NCBI RefSeq assembly: GCF_013410035.1
Contig: NZ_JACCBW010000001.1
Location: 1,116,001 to 1,180,000, forward strand
Source of the DNA: Nocardioides cavernae
GTDB taxonomy: Bacteria > Actinomycetota > Actinomycetes > Propionibacteriales > Nocardioidaceae
Direction of reading: 5' to 3'
Length of the DNA: 64,000 nt
The translations under genes and the position numbers were made by a program. The notes below the pieces were generated by a model. That model saw only the letters and a program-made list of their open reading frames with translations, ran no database searches and had not been told where the DNA came from. Each line of letters begins with the position of its first letter. Position 1 is the stretch's first letter. Shown here piece after piece: positions 18,317 to 25,812 of this stretch.

Positions 18317-18348
18317 GCAAGTGCCCTGCAAGTGGGGCGGTCGACGAT
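18317..18348 (+). promoter_or_regulatory. SARP-type promoter 2 (regulator gene, autoregulation)
   Basis: Two perfect GCAAGTG heptamers begin at 18317 and 18328, 11 bases apart. Eight bases after the second is GACGAT (18343-18348). A second -10-like box, TAGGAT (18375-18380), ends 6 bases before the ATG at 18387. It could give a basal leaderless transcript in addition to an activated, leadered one. Confidence 0.65.
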
Positions 18349-18386
18349 GGACCTCGTCAACCGCCCCTCCTCCCTAGGATCAGCCC

Positions 18387-21300
18387 ATGCTCGAGGTCCG
18401 CGCCTTCGGGAGCGTCCGCGCCACCCTCGACGGCACACCCGTCGACCTGGGCGGCCCGCGCCAGCGTGCGGTGCTGGGCATGCTGGTCGCGACCGGCGGC
18501 CGCACGGTCTCCACCGACCGCTTCCTCGAGGAGCTCTGGAGCGGCGAGCCGCCGCCCAGCGCGACGGGCGCGCTCCAGGCGTACGTCTCCCGCCTGCGCT
18601 CGGCGCTGGAGCCGGCACGCGAGAGGCGACGCCCCGCCAGCGTCCTCGTCAGCAACCCGCCGGGGTACGCCCTGGCCCGCCCGGTCGAGCAGGTCGACAC
18701 CTGGCGCTTCTCCGACCTCGTGCGCCGCGCCGCAGGGCTCGACGACCAGCTGGCCGTCGACCTGCTCGACGAGGCCCTCGGGCTGTGGACCGACGACCCC
18801 TTCGCCGAGTACCTCGACCAGGAATGGGCAGCGACCGAGGCCACGCGACTGCGCGAGCAGCGCGCCGAGGCCGTCGAGCTGCGCGCCACCGCCCTGCTCC
18901 GCCTCGGCCGCGGCGGGCAGGTGATCCCCGCCCTCGAGGAGCACGTCCGCGCCCACCCGCTGCGTGAGCAGCCGGTGGCCCTGCTGGCCCGCGCCTACTA
19001 CCAGTCGGGACGCCAGGCCGAGGCGCTGGCCGTGCTCGCCTCGCTGCGGGAGCGGCTCGTCGACGAGCTCGGCGTGGACCCCGGGCCCGAGCTGCGGCAG
19101 CTCGAGTCCGACGTGCTCCGCCAGGCCGACCACCTCGCCGCTCCGGTCCGGCCCGAGCCGAGCCCCGCCACGCACCGGCCGCCCGCACCAACGGCACCGC
19201 GCTCGTCCTCCGAGGGGCCTCTCCTCATCGGTCGCGAGGACGAGCTCGCCCGCCTCGCGACCGCCGCGGAGCAGGTCCGGCACCGGGCCGGCGTGGTGTG
19301 GGTCGAGGGTGACGCCGGGTTCGGCAAATCCGCGGTCGTGTCCCGCTTCGCCGACCAGTCCGTCGGGTCCTGGTCGGCCGTCCGCGGCCACTGCTCGGAG
19401 GTCGCCGGTGCGCCGACCGGGCACGCCTGGCTGGAGGTCCTCGACGGCCTCGACGTCCCGCGCCCGGGCCGCAGCGACGCGTTCGCGCTCGCCGACGCGG
19501 TGCGGCTCGCGCTGCAGGAGCGTGGGGCGCGCACGCTTCTCCTCCTCGAGGACGTCCACCGCGCCGACGACGAGACGCTCCAGGTGCTGTGGCACCTGCT
19601 CGAGGCCACCGAGGCGCCCGTCCTCGTCGTCGCCACCTTCCGCAGCCACGAGGTGGGCCGCGACCTCGCCGCCGCGCTCGCACTGACCACGGAGCGCACC
19701 CACGACCGCATCGTCCTCGGCGGCCTCGACCCCCGCGCCGCCCGCGAGGTCCTCGCGCACCACGTCGACGCGGCCCTCCCCGACGCGGTGTGGCGCCGGC
19801 TCGTCGAGCGGTCGGCCGGCAACCCGCTCTTCCTGCGTCAGCTCGCGCAGCTCGTCGGCTCCGAGGGGATCGCCTCGGTCGACACCGTCCCGGTCGCCAT
19901 CCGCGACCTCCTGCTGCGCCGCATCGAACGTCTCCCGCAGGCGAGCGTCGACGCGCTGTCCCGCGCGTCGGTGCTCGGGCGCGACATCGACTTCGACCTC
20001 GTCCTGGCGTTCGAGCAGGAGTGGGGAGACGCGGACGAGGACGCGCTCGCCAACCACCTCGACGCCGGGCTCGTCGCCGGCCTGCTCGACAGCCCCCGGC
20101 CCGCCGAGCTGCGGTTCACCCACGCGCTGATCCGTGACACGTTCTACGGCCGCCTCCCACCGCTGCGCCGCACGCGGCTGCACCGCGCCGCGCTCGCGGC
20201 GTACCGCAAGGAGCGGCCCGACCGGACCGAGGAGATCGCCCACCACGCCGCGGAGAGCCTCGACCGGCGCACGGCGGCCGAGGCGGTGCCCCTGCTGCTG
20301 GCCGCGGCGGAGCGCAACGGGTACGCCGGCGCCGTGCCCCACCTCCGCACGGCCCTGCGTGCCCTCGAGCTCGCGGGCGCCGATCCCCGCGACTCCTTCG
20401 GCGTGCGGCTCGAGCTCGTACGGGCGCTGGCCCGCGACGGCAACAGCACGGCCGCGGTCGCCGAGCGTCGCCTCGCCGTCGAGGAGGCCACGGCGCACGG
20501 CACGGTCCTCGACGTCGCTCGCGCCTGGCAGTGGCAGTCGCCGATGATGTGGACCCGACGCGCGAGCGACCGCGCGGACGGGTCGACGATCGCCGAGCTG
20601 CGCGGGCTCCTGACCGAGGTCGGCGACCGCGACCCGGCGCTGAGGATCGAGCTCCTCAACGCCCTCGTCATCGAGGCCGACCCGTGGAACATCGACGTCG
20701 TCGTGGACGCGGCCGCGGAGGCCACCGCCCTGGCCGCCGAGCTGGGCGACCCCGAGCTGGAGTGCCGGGCGCTCAACGCCGCGTACTTCGGCGTGCTCGC
20801 CGCCGACCACCCCGACCTCCTCGGCCGCATCGGGTCCCGGCTGCTGGAGGTGGCCGGCGCCGCCGACCTGCACGGCTACGCCGCCGTCGCCCACATGCAC
20901 CTGCACTCGGCCGCGATCGCGGAGGCCGACCTCGGCACCGCGGGCGCCCACATCGAGGCGGCCGTGCGGGCCGGCACGAGCGGCCAGCTGCCCGAGCTGC
21001 TGCTGCTCTCGTCGATCTTCGAGGCGACGACCCTGCTGCTCCAGTCGGACCTGGACGGCGCCCGCGAGGGCTTCGAGCGGATCTGCGAGGTCATCACCGC
21101 CTCGGGAGACCCCAACGGCTTCTACATCTGGCTGTGGTCGAGGTTCGCCATCGACTTCGCCGGCGGGGACACTTCCGCGCTGCACGAGCACGCCGTGCGG
21201 ATGACCGAGATGATGCCGTGGCACTCGCGCGACCTCGTGGTGGTCACCCTGCTCGACGCCGGCGACCGCGACGGCGCCCGTGCGGCGTGGTCACCGACAC

Positions 21301-21614
21301 CGATGCAGCACGACGCGACGTGGTTGTTCGACGTCGCGGTGCGCGCCCACATCGTGCACGAGCTCGACGACGTCGAGCAGGCCCGCGTGGTCTACGACGC
21401 GATGCTGCCCTGGTCGGGCCAGCTCACCCGGTCGCTCAACGGGGCGCTGTCGATGGGGCCCGTCGACCACTACCTGGGGTTGCTGGCCCTCACGCTCGGC
21501 GACCGGGCGCTGGCCGACCACCACCTCGAGCGGGCCCAGCGCCTGACCGGACCGGGGCAGGCGACCACGTGGGACCGGACCTGGGTGCGTACGCCCTCCC
21601 ACCTGCGTTCGTGA
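18387..21614 (+). CDS. SARP/AfsR-type transcriptional regulator with BTAD and AAA domains
   Basis: This large activator has 1,075 residues. Residues 1 to about 95 form an OmpR-type winged helix (GGPRQRAVLGMLVATGGRTVS) and about 96-245 a bacterial transcriptional activation domain (BTAD). A short Pro-rich linker leads to an AAA/STAND ATPase starting at LIGREDELARL, with Walker A GDAGFGKSAVV (about residues 307-317) and Walker B LLLLEDVHRADDETL. The C-terminal 450 residues are helical, TPR-like and Ala/Leu-rich, with no C-terminal LuxR HTH. SARP proteins bind 11-bp-phased direct repeats and recruit RNA polymerase. Such repeats occur before this gene and before three neighbouring transcription units, so it is probably a local, autoregulated activator. 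No antibiotic biosynthesis genes are nearby. Confidence 0.92.
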   Translation: MLEVRAFGSVRATLDGTPVDLGGPRQRAVLGMLVATGGRTVSTDRFLEELWSGEPPPSATGALQAYVSRLRSALEPARERRRPASVLVSNPPGYALARPVEQVDTWRFSDLVRRAAGLDDQLAVDLLDEALGLWTDDPFAEYLDQEWAATEATRLREQRAEAVELRATALLRLGRGGQVIPALEEHVRAHPLREQPVALLARAYYQSGRQAEALAVLASLRERLVDELGVDPGPELRQLESDVLRQADHLAAPVRPEPSPATHRPPAPTAPRSSSEGPLLIGREDELARLATAAEQVRHRAGVVWVEGDAGFGKSAVVSRFADQSVGSWSAVRGHCSEVAGAPTGHAWLEVLDGLDVPRPGRSDAFALADAVRLALQERGARTLLLLEDVHRADDETLQVLWHLLEATEAPVLVVATFRSHEVGRDLAAALALTTERTHDRIVLGGLDPRAAREVLAHHVDAALPDAVWRRLVERSAGNPLFLRQLAQLVGSEGIASVDTVPVAIRDLLLRRIERLPQASVDALSRASVLGRDIDFDLVLAFEQEWGDADEDALANHLDAGLVAGLLDSPRPAELRFTHALIRDTFYGRLPPLRRTRLHRAALAAYRKERPDRTEEIAHHAAESLDRRTAAEAVPLLLAAAERNGYAGAVPHLRTALRALELAGADPRDSFGVRLELVRALARDGNSTAAVAERRLAVEEATAHGTVLDVARAWQWQSPMMWTRRASDRADGSTIAELRGLLTEVGDRDPALRIELLNALVIEADPWNIDVVVDAAAEATALAAELGDPELECRALNAAYFGVLAADHPDLLGRIGSRLLEVAGAADLHGYAAVAHMHLHSAAIAEADLGTAGAHIEAAVRAGTSGQLPELLLLSSIFEATTLLLQSDLDGAREGFERICEVITASGDPNGFYIWLWSRFAIDFAGGDTSALHEHAVRMTEMMPWHSRDLVVVTLLDAGDRDGARAAWSPTPMQHDATWLFDVAVRAHIVHELDDVEQARVVYDAMLPWSGQLTRSLNGALSMGPVDHYLGLLALTLGDRALADHHLERAQRLTGPGQATTWDRTWVRTPSHLRS

Positions 21615-21618
21615 GGCT

Positions 21619-21661
21619 GCAAGTCAGCCGCCAGTGAGCGGCAAGTGACCGGGGCGACCGT
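21619..21661 (+). promoter_or_regulatory. SARP-type promoter 3 (FAD-domain/hemerythrin operon)
   Basis: Three heptamers begin at 21619 (GCAAGTC), 21630 (GCCAGTG) and 21641 (GCAAGTG), exactly 11 bases apart. GACCGT (21656-21661) follows the last heptamer after 8 bases, and the ATG at 21668 comes 6 bases later. The GGCGGCATGACC around the start is identical to that of the membrane-protein gene at 17632. Confidence 0.7.
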
Positions 21662-21667
21662 GGCGGC

Positions 21668-22264
21668 ATGACCCACCGAGCTCCCCCCGTCCCGCCGCTC
21701 GCGGTCGACGCCCTGCGCCGCACCGTGGCGGGCTCGACCGCCTACCCCGCCGACCCCGCGTACGGGCCGCTCCTCGTCGACCACGCCCGGACGTGCACCT
21801 GCGCGCCCGCGGTGGTCGTGGTCCCCTCCACGGAGGCCGCGGTCGGCGCGGCGGTGGACGTGGCGCGCGCCCACGGCCTGGTCGTCTGCGGACCGGCGCC
21901 CCACGCGGAACCGTCGATGCTGGTGCTCACGCACGCGCTCGACCGCGTCGAGGTCGACGCGCACGCCCGCGTCGCCACGGCCGGGCCCGGTGCGACGTGG
22001 GCCGCCGTCACCGCCGCCGCCGCCCTCTCCGGGCTCGTCGCCGTGCCCTCGTCCGACCCGACCGCCACGGTCGCCGAGGCGGTCGCCGCCGGCACCGCCG
22101 AGCCGCACGGTGCCCGCGTCGTCCGCGCGGACGGCTACGCGCACCTCGTCACGTCGCCGGCGTCGGCGCCCGACGACATCGGGGCGTGGGTCGTCACCGC
22201 CCTCCTGCTCCCGCTCCACCCGTCAGCCCGTCCCGCCCACCTCACCGAGAGGACCACCTCATGA
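21668..22264 (+). CDS. Shortened FAD-binding type-4 (PCMH-like) domain protein
   Basis: The 198-residue protein resembles a compressed FAD-binding domain of the berberine-bridge type. It keeps YGPLLVDHARTCTCAPAVVVVPSTEAAVGAAVDVARAHGL, cut here into TCTCAPAVVVVPSTE and VDVARAHGLVV, a GPGATWAAV segment, ARVVRADG and a closing TALLLPLHP. The usual RSGGH motif that carries the covalent-FAD histidine is replaced by CGPAPHAEPS, the GGGIGW block is missing and there is no substrate domain. It may therefore not bind FAD and could be an accessory protein or a decaying oxidoreductase. The stop overlaps the hemerythrin start as ATGA, and the start is leaderless behind a GCAAG-repeat promoter. Confidence 0.65.
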   Translation: MTHRAPPVPPLAVDALRRTVAGSTAYPADPAYGPLLVDHARTCTCAPAVVVVPSTEAAVGAAVDVARAHGLVVCGPAPHAEPSMLVLTHALDRVEVDAHARVATAGPGATWAAVTAAAALSGLVAVPSSDPTATVAEAVAAGTAEPHGARVVRADGYAHLVTSPASAPDDIGAWVVTALLLPLHPSARPAHLTERTTS

Positions 22265-22980
22265 CCGACACGCTCGTCCCCCAGCCCCTGCTCCTGCCCG
22301 GCCAGGCCGCCGCGCCTCCCGGCCCGTGCGACATGACGGGGATGTACGTCATGCACCACGCGTTCCGCCGCGACCTGGCCCGCTTCGCCACGGCCGTGCG
22401 CCGCACGCCGCTCGACGAGCACGGCACGTGGCGCGCCCTGGCGGACCGGTGGGCACGCTTCGCCCACGAGCTCCACGAGCACCACACCAAGGAGGACGTC
22501 GGCATCTGGCCGCTCCTGCTCGAGCGCGTCGACGACGCCGACCGGTCCGTGCTCGTGGCGATGGAGGCCGAGCACGGCCTCGTCGACCCGCTGCTCGAGC
22601 GCGTCGGCGCCGGCCTGGCGCGCCTCGCGCAGGCACCCCGGGCGGACGTCACCGAGGGGGAGCGCACCGACCTCGCCGACACCGTCGCCGAGCTGCGCAC
22701 CGCCCTCGACCAGCACCTGTCGCACGAGGAGCAGGACGCGATCCGCATCATCCAGGCCCACGTCACCGCGGAGGAGTGGGCCGACCTGGAGGCACGGGTC
22801 CTGCGCGGCAACCCCACCCCGCGGCAGATGCTCTTCATGCTCCCGTGGGCGACCGACGACCTCCCGCAGGAAGCGGTCGACCGGCTCCTCGGCGGCGCCC
22901 CCGCCCCGGTGCGGTGGTTCCACGCGCTCGGCCGCCGGTCGTACGCGCTCCTCGACCGTCGCGCCTTCGCCCACGCCTGA
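22261..22980 (+). CDS. Hemerythrin-like (HHE) domain protein
   Basis: This four-helix-bundle, di-iron-type protein has 239 residues. The putative ligands are in MHHAFRRD (about residue 32), HELHEHHTKEDVGIWP (about 70-85), EAEHGLVDP (about 102) and HLSHEEQDAI (about 156-165). The C-terminal third (PTPRQMLFMLPW onward) is the actinobacterial extension found in hemerythrin proteins linked to oxygen, NO or redox sensing. It is translationally coupled to the FAD-domain protein, so a redox partnership is plausible but unproven. It falls under the same GCAAG-repeat promoter. Confidence 0.85.
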   Translation: MTDTLVPQPLLLPGQAAAPPGPCDMTGMYVMHHAFRRDLARFATAVRRTPLDEHGTWRALADRWARFAHELHEHHTKEDVGIWPLLLERVDDADRSVLVAMEAEHGLVDPLLERVGAGLARLAQAPRADVTEGERTDLADTVAELRTALDQHLSHEEQDAIRIIQAHVTAEEWADLEARVLRGNPTPRQMLFMLPWATDDLPQEAVDRLLGGAPAPVRWFHALGRRSYALLDRRAFAHA

Positions 22981-22996
22981 ACGAGACACTGTCGAC

Positions 22997-23911
22997 ATGG
23001 AGCTCCACCTGCCTGCGGGCCTCACCCACCGTCCGCTCACCCTCGCCGACGCACCCGTCGTGCTCGGCCTCATCGCCGCCGAGGAGGTCCACGACCTCGG
23101 CGAGTCCTCCATGACGCTCGAGGACGTCGAGGCCGACTGGGCGCGCCCCAGCTATGACATCGCCTCCAGCACCGTGGGCGTGCTGGAGGGCGACCGGCTC
23201 ATCGCGTACGCCGACCTCAGCACCCCGACCGTCGCCTACACCGCCGTGCTCCCCGAGGAGCAGGGCCGGGGCATCGGGACGGCGCTCGCCGCCTGGCTCC
23301 AGGCGCGGGCACGCTCGGCCGGCGCCGACCGCGTCGGCACCCAGGTCCCCCAGGACAGCGCGGCCGACCGGCTCATGCGCGACCTCGGCTACGAGCTGGT
23401 GTGGACCGCGTGGGACCTCGAGCTGCCGCCCGAGACGGAGATCGCCGCACGACCGCTTCCGGCCGGGTTCGCGCTCGCCGACGCCGGCCCGGACGACTTC
23501 GCGGACGCGTGGACGCTCCTCGAGGACGCCTTCCTCGAGTGGGCCGACCGCGACCGCCAGTCGTTCGACGACTTCGGCGCCCGCGTGTGGGAACGCCCGG
23601 GCTACGAGCCGTGGAACCTGCGCCTGGTCCGCGACGCCCGCGGCGAGCTGGTCGGGGCCACCCACGTGCACCTGTCCGGGTCCGGCGACGGGTCCGTGTC
23701 GGCGTACGTCGCCAAGGTCGCGGTGCGTCTCGACCACCGCGGTCGCGGGCTTGCGCCCGCCATGCTCGTCGACGCCTTCGGCGCCGCGCGTGCGCACGGC
23801 GCCACCCGGTCCTACCTCTCCACCGACACGCGCGCCGGCGCCCGCGGGCTCTACGAGCGGGTGGGCATGGTCGTCACCTCGACCTGGGTCAACCGCAGCA
23901 AGCGTCTCTGA
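22997..23911 (+). CDS. Tandem GNAT-fold N-acetyltransferase
   Basis: The 304-residue protein has two GNAT domains, as in mycothiol synthase and related enzymes. The first (residues about 1-140) has the acetyl-CoA loop LPEEQGRGIGTALAAWL. The second (about 155-304) has VRLDHRGRGLAPAMLVDAF and ends in the typical LYERVGMVVTSTWV. The acceptor substrate is unknown. It begins 16 bases after the hemerythrin gene, but GACACT ends 6 bases before its ATG, so it could also be transcribed on its own. The family call is secure; membership of the SARP operon is inferred from spacing. Confidence 0.85.
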   Translation: MELHLPAGLTHRPLTLADAPVVLGLIAAEEVHDLGESSMTLEDVEADWARPSYDIASSTVGVLEGDRLIAYADLSTPTVAYTAVLPEEQGRGIGTALAAWLQARARSAGADRVGTQVPQDSAADRLMRDLGYELVWTAWDLELPPETEIAARPLPAGFALADAGPDDFADAWTLLEDAFLEWADRDRQSFDDFGARVWERPGYEPWNLRLVRDARGELVGATHVHLSGSGDGSVSAYVAKVAVRLDHRGRGLAPAMLVDAFGAARAHGATRSYLSTDTRAGARGLYERVGMVVTSTWVNRSKRL

Positions 23912-23938
23912 CGAGGGGGGCGAGGGGGACGAGGGGGA
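23912..23938 (+). repeat. Three tandem 9-bp GC repeats
   Basis: CGAGGGGGG is followed by two copies of CGAGGGGGA directly after the acetyltransferase stop codon. This is a small slippage-prone tract without an evident role. Confidence 0.7.
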
Positions 23939-23941
23939 CGG

Positions 23942-24006
23942 GGCTGGTGGGACAGCGGACTGCAAGGCAGCCGCAAGGCCCTCGGGGGAGGGTCGTCCCA
24001 CCAGCC
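23942..24006. repeat. 12-bp perfect inverted repeat bracketing a SARP box
   Basis: GGCTGGTGGGAC (23942-23953) and GTCCCACCAGCC (23995-24006) are perfectly complementary. Between them lie the GCAAG repeats and the -10-like box of promoter 4. The arms could terminate upstream transcription. The right arm would lie at the 5' end of the small-peptide mRNA. Confidence 0.55.
23951..23993 (+). promoter_or_regulatory. SARP-type promoter 4 (small peptide gene)
   Basis: Phased heptamers begin at 23951 (GACAGCG, degenerate), 23962 (GCAAGGC) and 23973 (GCAAGGC). Eight bases later comes GAGGGT (23988-23993). Unlike promoters 1 and 3, the transcript would carry a leader of about 30 bases with a strong ribosome-binding site. 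Confidence 0.62.
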
Positions 24007-24030
24007 ACCAGCCCGAGAGGAAGGGACCTC

Positions 24031-24162
24031 ATGTCCAGCACCGCACCGGCCACCAGCCACCACCGCCCGTTCGACGCCCACCGCGCCGCAGCCCGACGGA
24101 CCCGGCTGCGTGACGAGATCCGGCTCGAGGTCGCGCTGAGGCGGCTCGACCCGCCACGATGA
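24031..24162 (+). CDS. 43-residue Arg-rich peptide
   Basis: This small ORF starts at ATG behind an excellent ribosome-binding site (GAGAGGAAGGGA, 8-9 bases of spacing) and a GCAAG-repeat promoter. The peptide begins MSSTAPATSHH and continues with a basic, probably helical half (RAAARRTRLRDEIRLEVALR), ending LDPPR. It has no signal peptide or membrane helix and no family is recognised. Its arginines and length suit an RNA-binding, DNA-binding or partner-binding micro-protein, but no function can be assigned. Evidence for expression is the promoter/RBS pair; evidence against is only its size. Confidence 0.6.
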   Translation: MSSTAPATSHHRPFDAHRAAARRTRLRDEIRLEVALRRLDPPR

Positions 24163-24212
24163 GCACCTGGGTCGACCACCGATGAACCACCGCCGATGAA
24201 CCACCAGCGATG
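24156..24212 (+). repeat. Short GATGAACCACC direct repeats
   Basis: The gap before the Nudix gene contains CGATGAACCACC twice, preceded by a related CGATGAGCACC and followed by CGATGAAGGAG, at intervals of about 15-25 bases. The last copy has become the ribosome-binding site of the Nudix gene. Each copy holds a spare ATG followed at once by TGA-type overlap. The origin looks like local duplication. Confidence 0.55.
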
Positions 24213-24223
24213 AAGGAGCAGCC

Positions 24224-24874
24224 ATGACCCGAGGCGTCGACGAACCGGACGGCCGCGGGCGCACCGGGCTCGACCGGGTGGGCCTCGACCTCGACCGCAA
24301 CCCGGACGTCGTCGTGCGGGAGGTCGAGCTGCTGAGCTCCGACTGGTACGTGCTGCGCGCGACGACGTACGACATCCGCATCGCCGACGGCTCGTGGCGC
24401 ACGGAGCGGCGCGAGACCTACGACCGTGGTGACGGCGCCACGATGCTGCTCTACGACACCGAGCGCCGCACGGTCCTGCTGACCCGGCAGTTCCGCTACC
24501 CCGCCTACGTCAACGACCACCCCGACGGGATGCTGCTCGAGACGCCGGCCGGGCTGATCGAGCAGGAGGACGGCGAGAGCGCGATGCGTCGCGAGACCCT
24601 CGAGGAGACCGGGGTCGACGTCGGCGAGGTCGCGCACCTCTTCACGATCTTCATGAGCCCCGGCTCGGTGACCGAGAAGCTGTGGTTCTTCGCTGCGCCC
24701 TACTCGCGCTCCGACCTGTCCGGGACCCACCACGGCGTCGCCGACGAGGGCGAGCACATCGAGACCGTCGAGCTCGGCATCGACGAGGCGGTCGCCGGCA
24801 TCGGGTCGACGATCGTCGACGCGAAGACCGTGATGCTCCTGCAGTGGGCCGTCCTGACCGGGCCGTTCTCCTGA
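24224..24874 (+). CDS. Nudix hydrolase, NudK/GDP-mannose pyrophosphatase-like
   Basis: This 216-residue Nudix enzyme cleaves nucleoside diphosphate sugars. The Nudix box AGLIEQEDGESAMRRETLEETGV has the same spacing as NudK: residues Gly, an acidic Asp in place of the first Glu, then RETLEETG. Upstream are the beta-strand LLTRQFRYPAYVN with its conserved arginine and the dimer segment FMSPGSVTEKLWFF, both typical of the ADP-ribose/GDP-mannose branch. The precise substrate is uncertain. The start has GAAGGAGC upstream. Confidence 0.85.
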   Translation: MTRGVDEPDGRGRTGLDRVGLDLDRNPDVVVREVELLSSDWYVLRATTYDIRIADGSWRTERRETYDRGDGATMLLYDTERRTVLLTRQFRYPAYVNDHPDGMLLETPAGLIEQEDGESAMRRETLEETGVDVGEVAHLFTIFMSPGSVTEKLWFFAAPYSRSDLSGTHHGVADEGEHIETVELGIDEAVAGIGSTIVDAKTVMLLQWAVLTGPFS

Positions 24875-24892
24875 CCTCGCTACGTTCTCCGC

Positions 24893-25732
24893 GTGAACCC
24901 TGACGTCCTCCTCGTCGGCGCCGGTGACCTCGGTGCCGCCGTCGGCCTGCGACTCGCCGACCTCGGCCACGGCGTCCTCGCCCTGCGTCGCAACGCGGAC
25001 CTCGTGCCGGCCCCGTTGATCGGGCGGTCGGTCGACCTCTCGGCCGGGGCGCCGGACCTCGCCGACGTAAGCCCGCGCCTCGTGGTCGTCGCCCTCACCG
25101 CGCGGCCGCGGACCGAGGATGCCTACCGCGCGACCTACGTCGACGGGATGTCACGCGCCCTCGACGCCCTCGTCGAGGCGCCGGAGCGGGCGGTCCTGGT
25201 CTCGTCCACGGCCGTGCAACCCAGCAGCGAGCGACCCGACGTGGAGGACGAGACGACGCCGGCCTCACCGGGCGACGGACCGGGGCGGATGCTCGTGGCC
25301 GCCGAGGAGGCCTTCCACGCCCGCGTCCCCCACGGCACCGTGCTGCGCCTCTCCGGGCTGTACGGCGGCAGCAGCACGCGGCTGCTCGACAAGGTCCGCG
25401 AGGGCCGCGTCGACGACCCCCACCGCTGGACCAACCGGATCCACCGCACCGACGCCGCCGCTGCGGTCGTGCACCTGCTCACCATGGCCGGGCAGCCGGA
25501 GCACCTCTACCTCGGCACCGACGACGAGCCCGCGCAGATGGGCGACGTCGCGGCCCACCTCGCGTCACTGCTCGGCGCTCCCGCTCCCCCTGCGGCCGAC
25601 CCCGCCCAGGGATTCGGCAAGCGGCTCTCGAACGCCCGGCTCCGCTCGACCGGCTGGGAGCCGACGCTGCCGACCTACCGCGAGGGCTACGCCGACGCCT
25701 CCGGGCCCACCGGCCATGTGACGCCCGGTTGA
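24893..25732 (+). CDS. NAD(P)-dependent epimerase/SDR-like oxidoreductase (YeeZ type)
   Basis: This 279-residue Rossmann protein of the atypical SDR group has the nucleotide-binding start DVLLVGAGDLGAAVGLRL, an SSTAVQP strand, and LSGLYGGSS, where extended SDRs carry a YGP-type motif. The classical YxxxK is not obvious (the region reads AAEEAFHARVP), as in YeeZ-like proteins. The substrate is unknown. The start is GTG, with TACGTT ending 6 bases before it, so it probably has its own leaderless promoter although the Nudix stop is only 18 bases upstream. A hairpin follows. Confidence 0.8.
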   Translation: MNPDVLLVGAGDLGAAVGLRLADLGHGVLALRRNADLVPAPLIGRSVDLSAGAPDLADVSPRLVVVALTARPRTEDAYRATYVDGMSRALDALVEAPERAVLVSSTAVQPSSERPDVEDETTPASPGDGPGRMLVAAEEAFHARVPHGTVLRLSGLYGGSSTRLLDKVREGRVDDPHRWTNRIHRTDAAAAVVHLLTMAGQPEHLYLGTDDEPAQMGDVAAHLASLLGAPAPPAADPAQGFGKRLSNARLRSTGWEPTLPTYREGYADASGPTGHVTPG

Positions 25733-25734
25733 TC

Positions 25735-25770
25735 CTTGTACCACCCCTGATGTGCGGGGGTGGGTACAAG
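25735..25770. terminator. Hairpin terminator between convergent genes
   Basis: CTTGTACCACCCC (25735-25747) pairs with GGGGTGGGTACAAG (25757-25770), with one bulged base and a 9-base loop. It lies just after the SDR stop and before the convergent SDR gene. Confidence 0.6.
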
Positions 25771-25812
25771 CAGGAACCCGGCGTTACATGGCGCGTGACG
25801 CCCGGAGCGGCC

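Noticed and set aside
18357..21224. A 955-codon open frame on the minus strand opposite the SARP gene
   Set aside because: It is rich in Arg/Gly/Val/Glu with no family motif, lies entirely opposite a well-supported gene, and results from third-position GC bias.
23401..24162. A long plus frame reading through the GNAT gene into the 43-residue peptide
   Set aside because: The upstream part is Arg/Pro-rich shadow sequence of the GNAT gene. Only the part from 24031 has an RBS and promoter.
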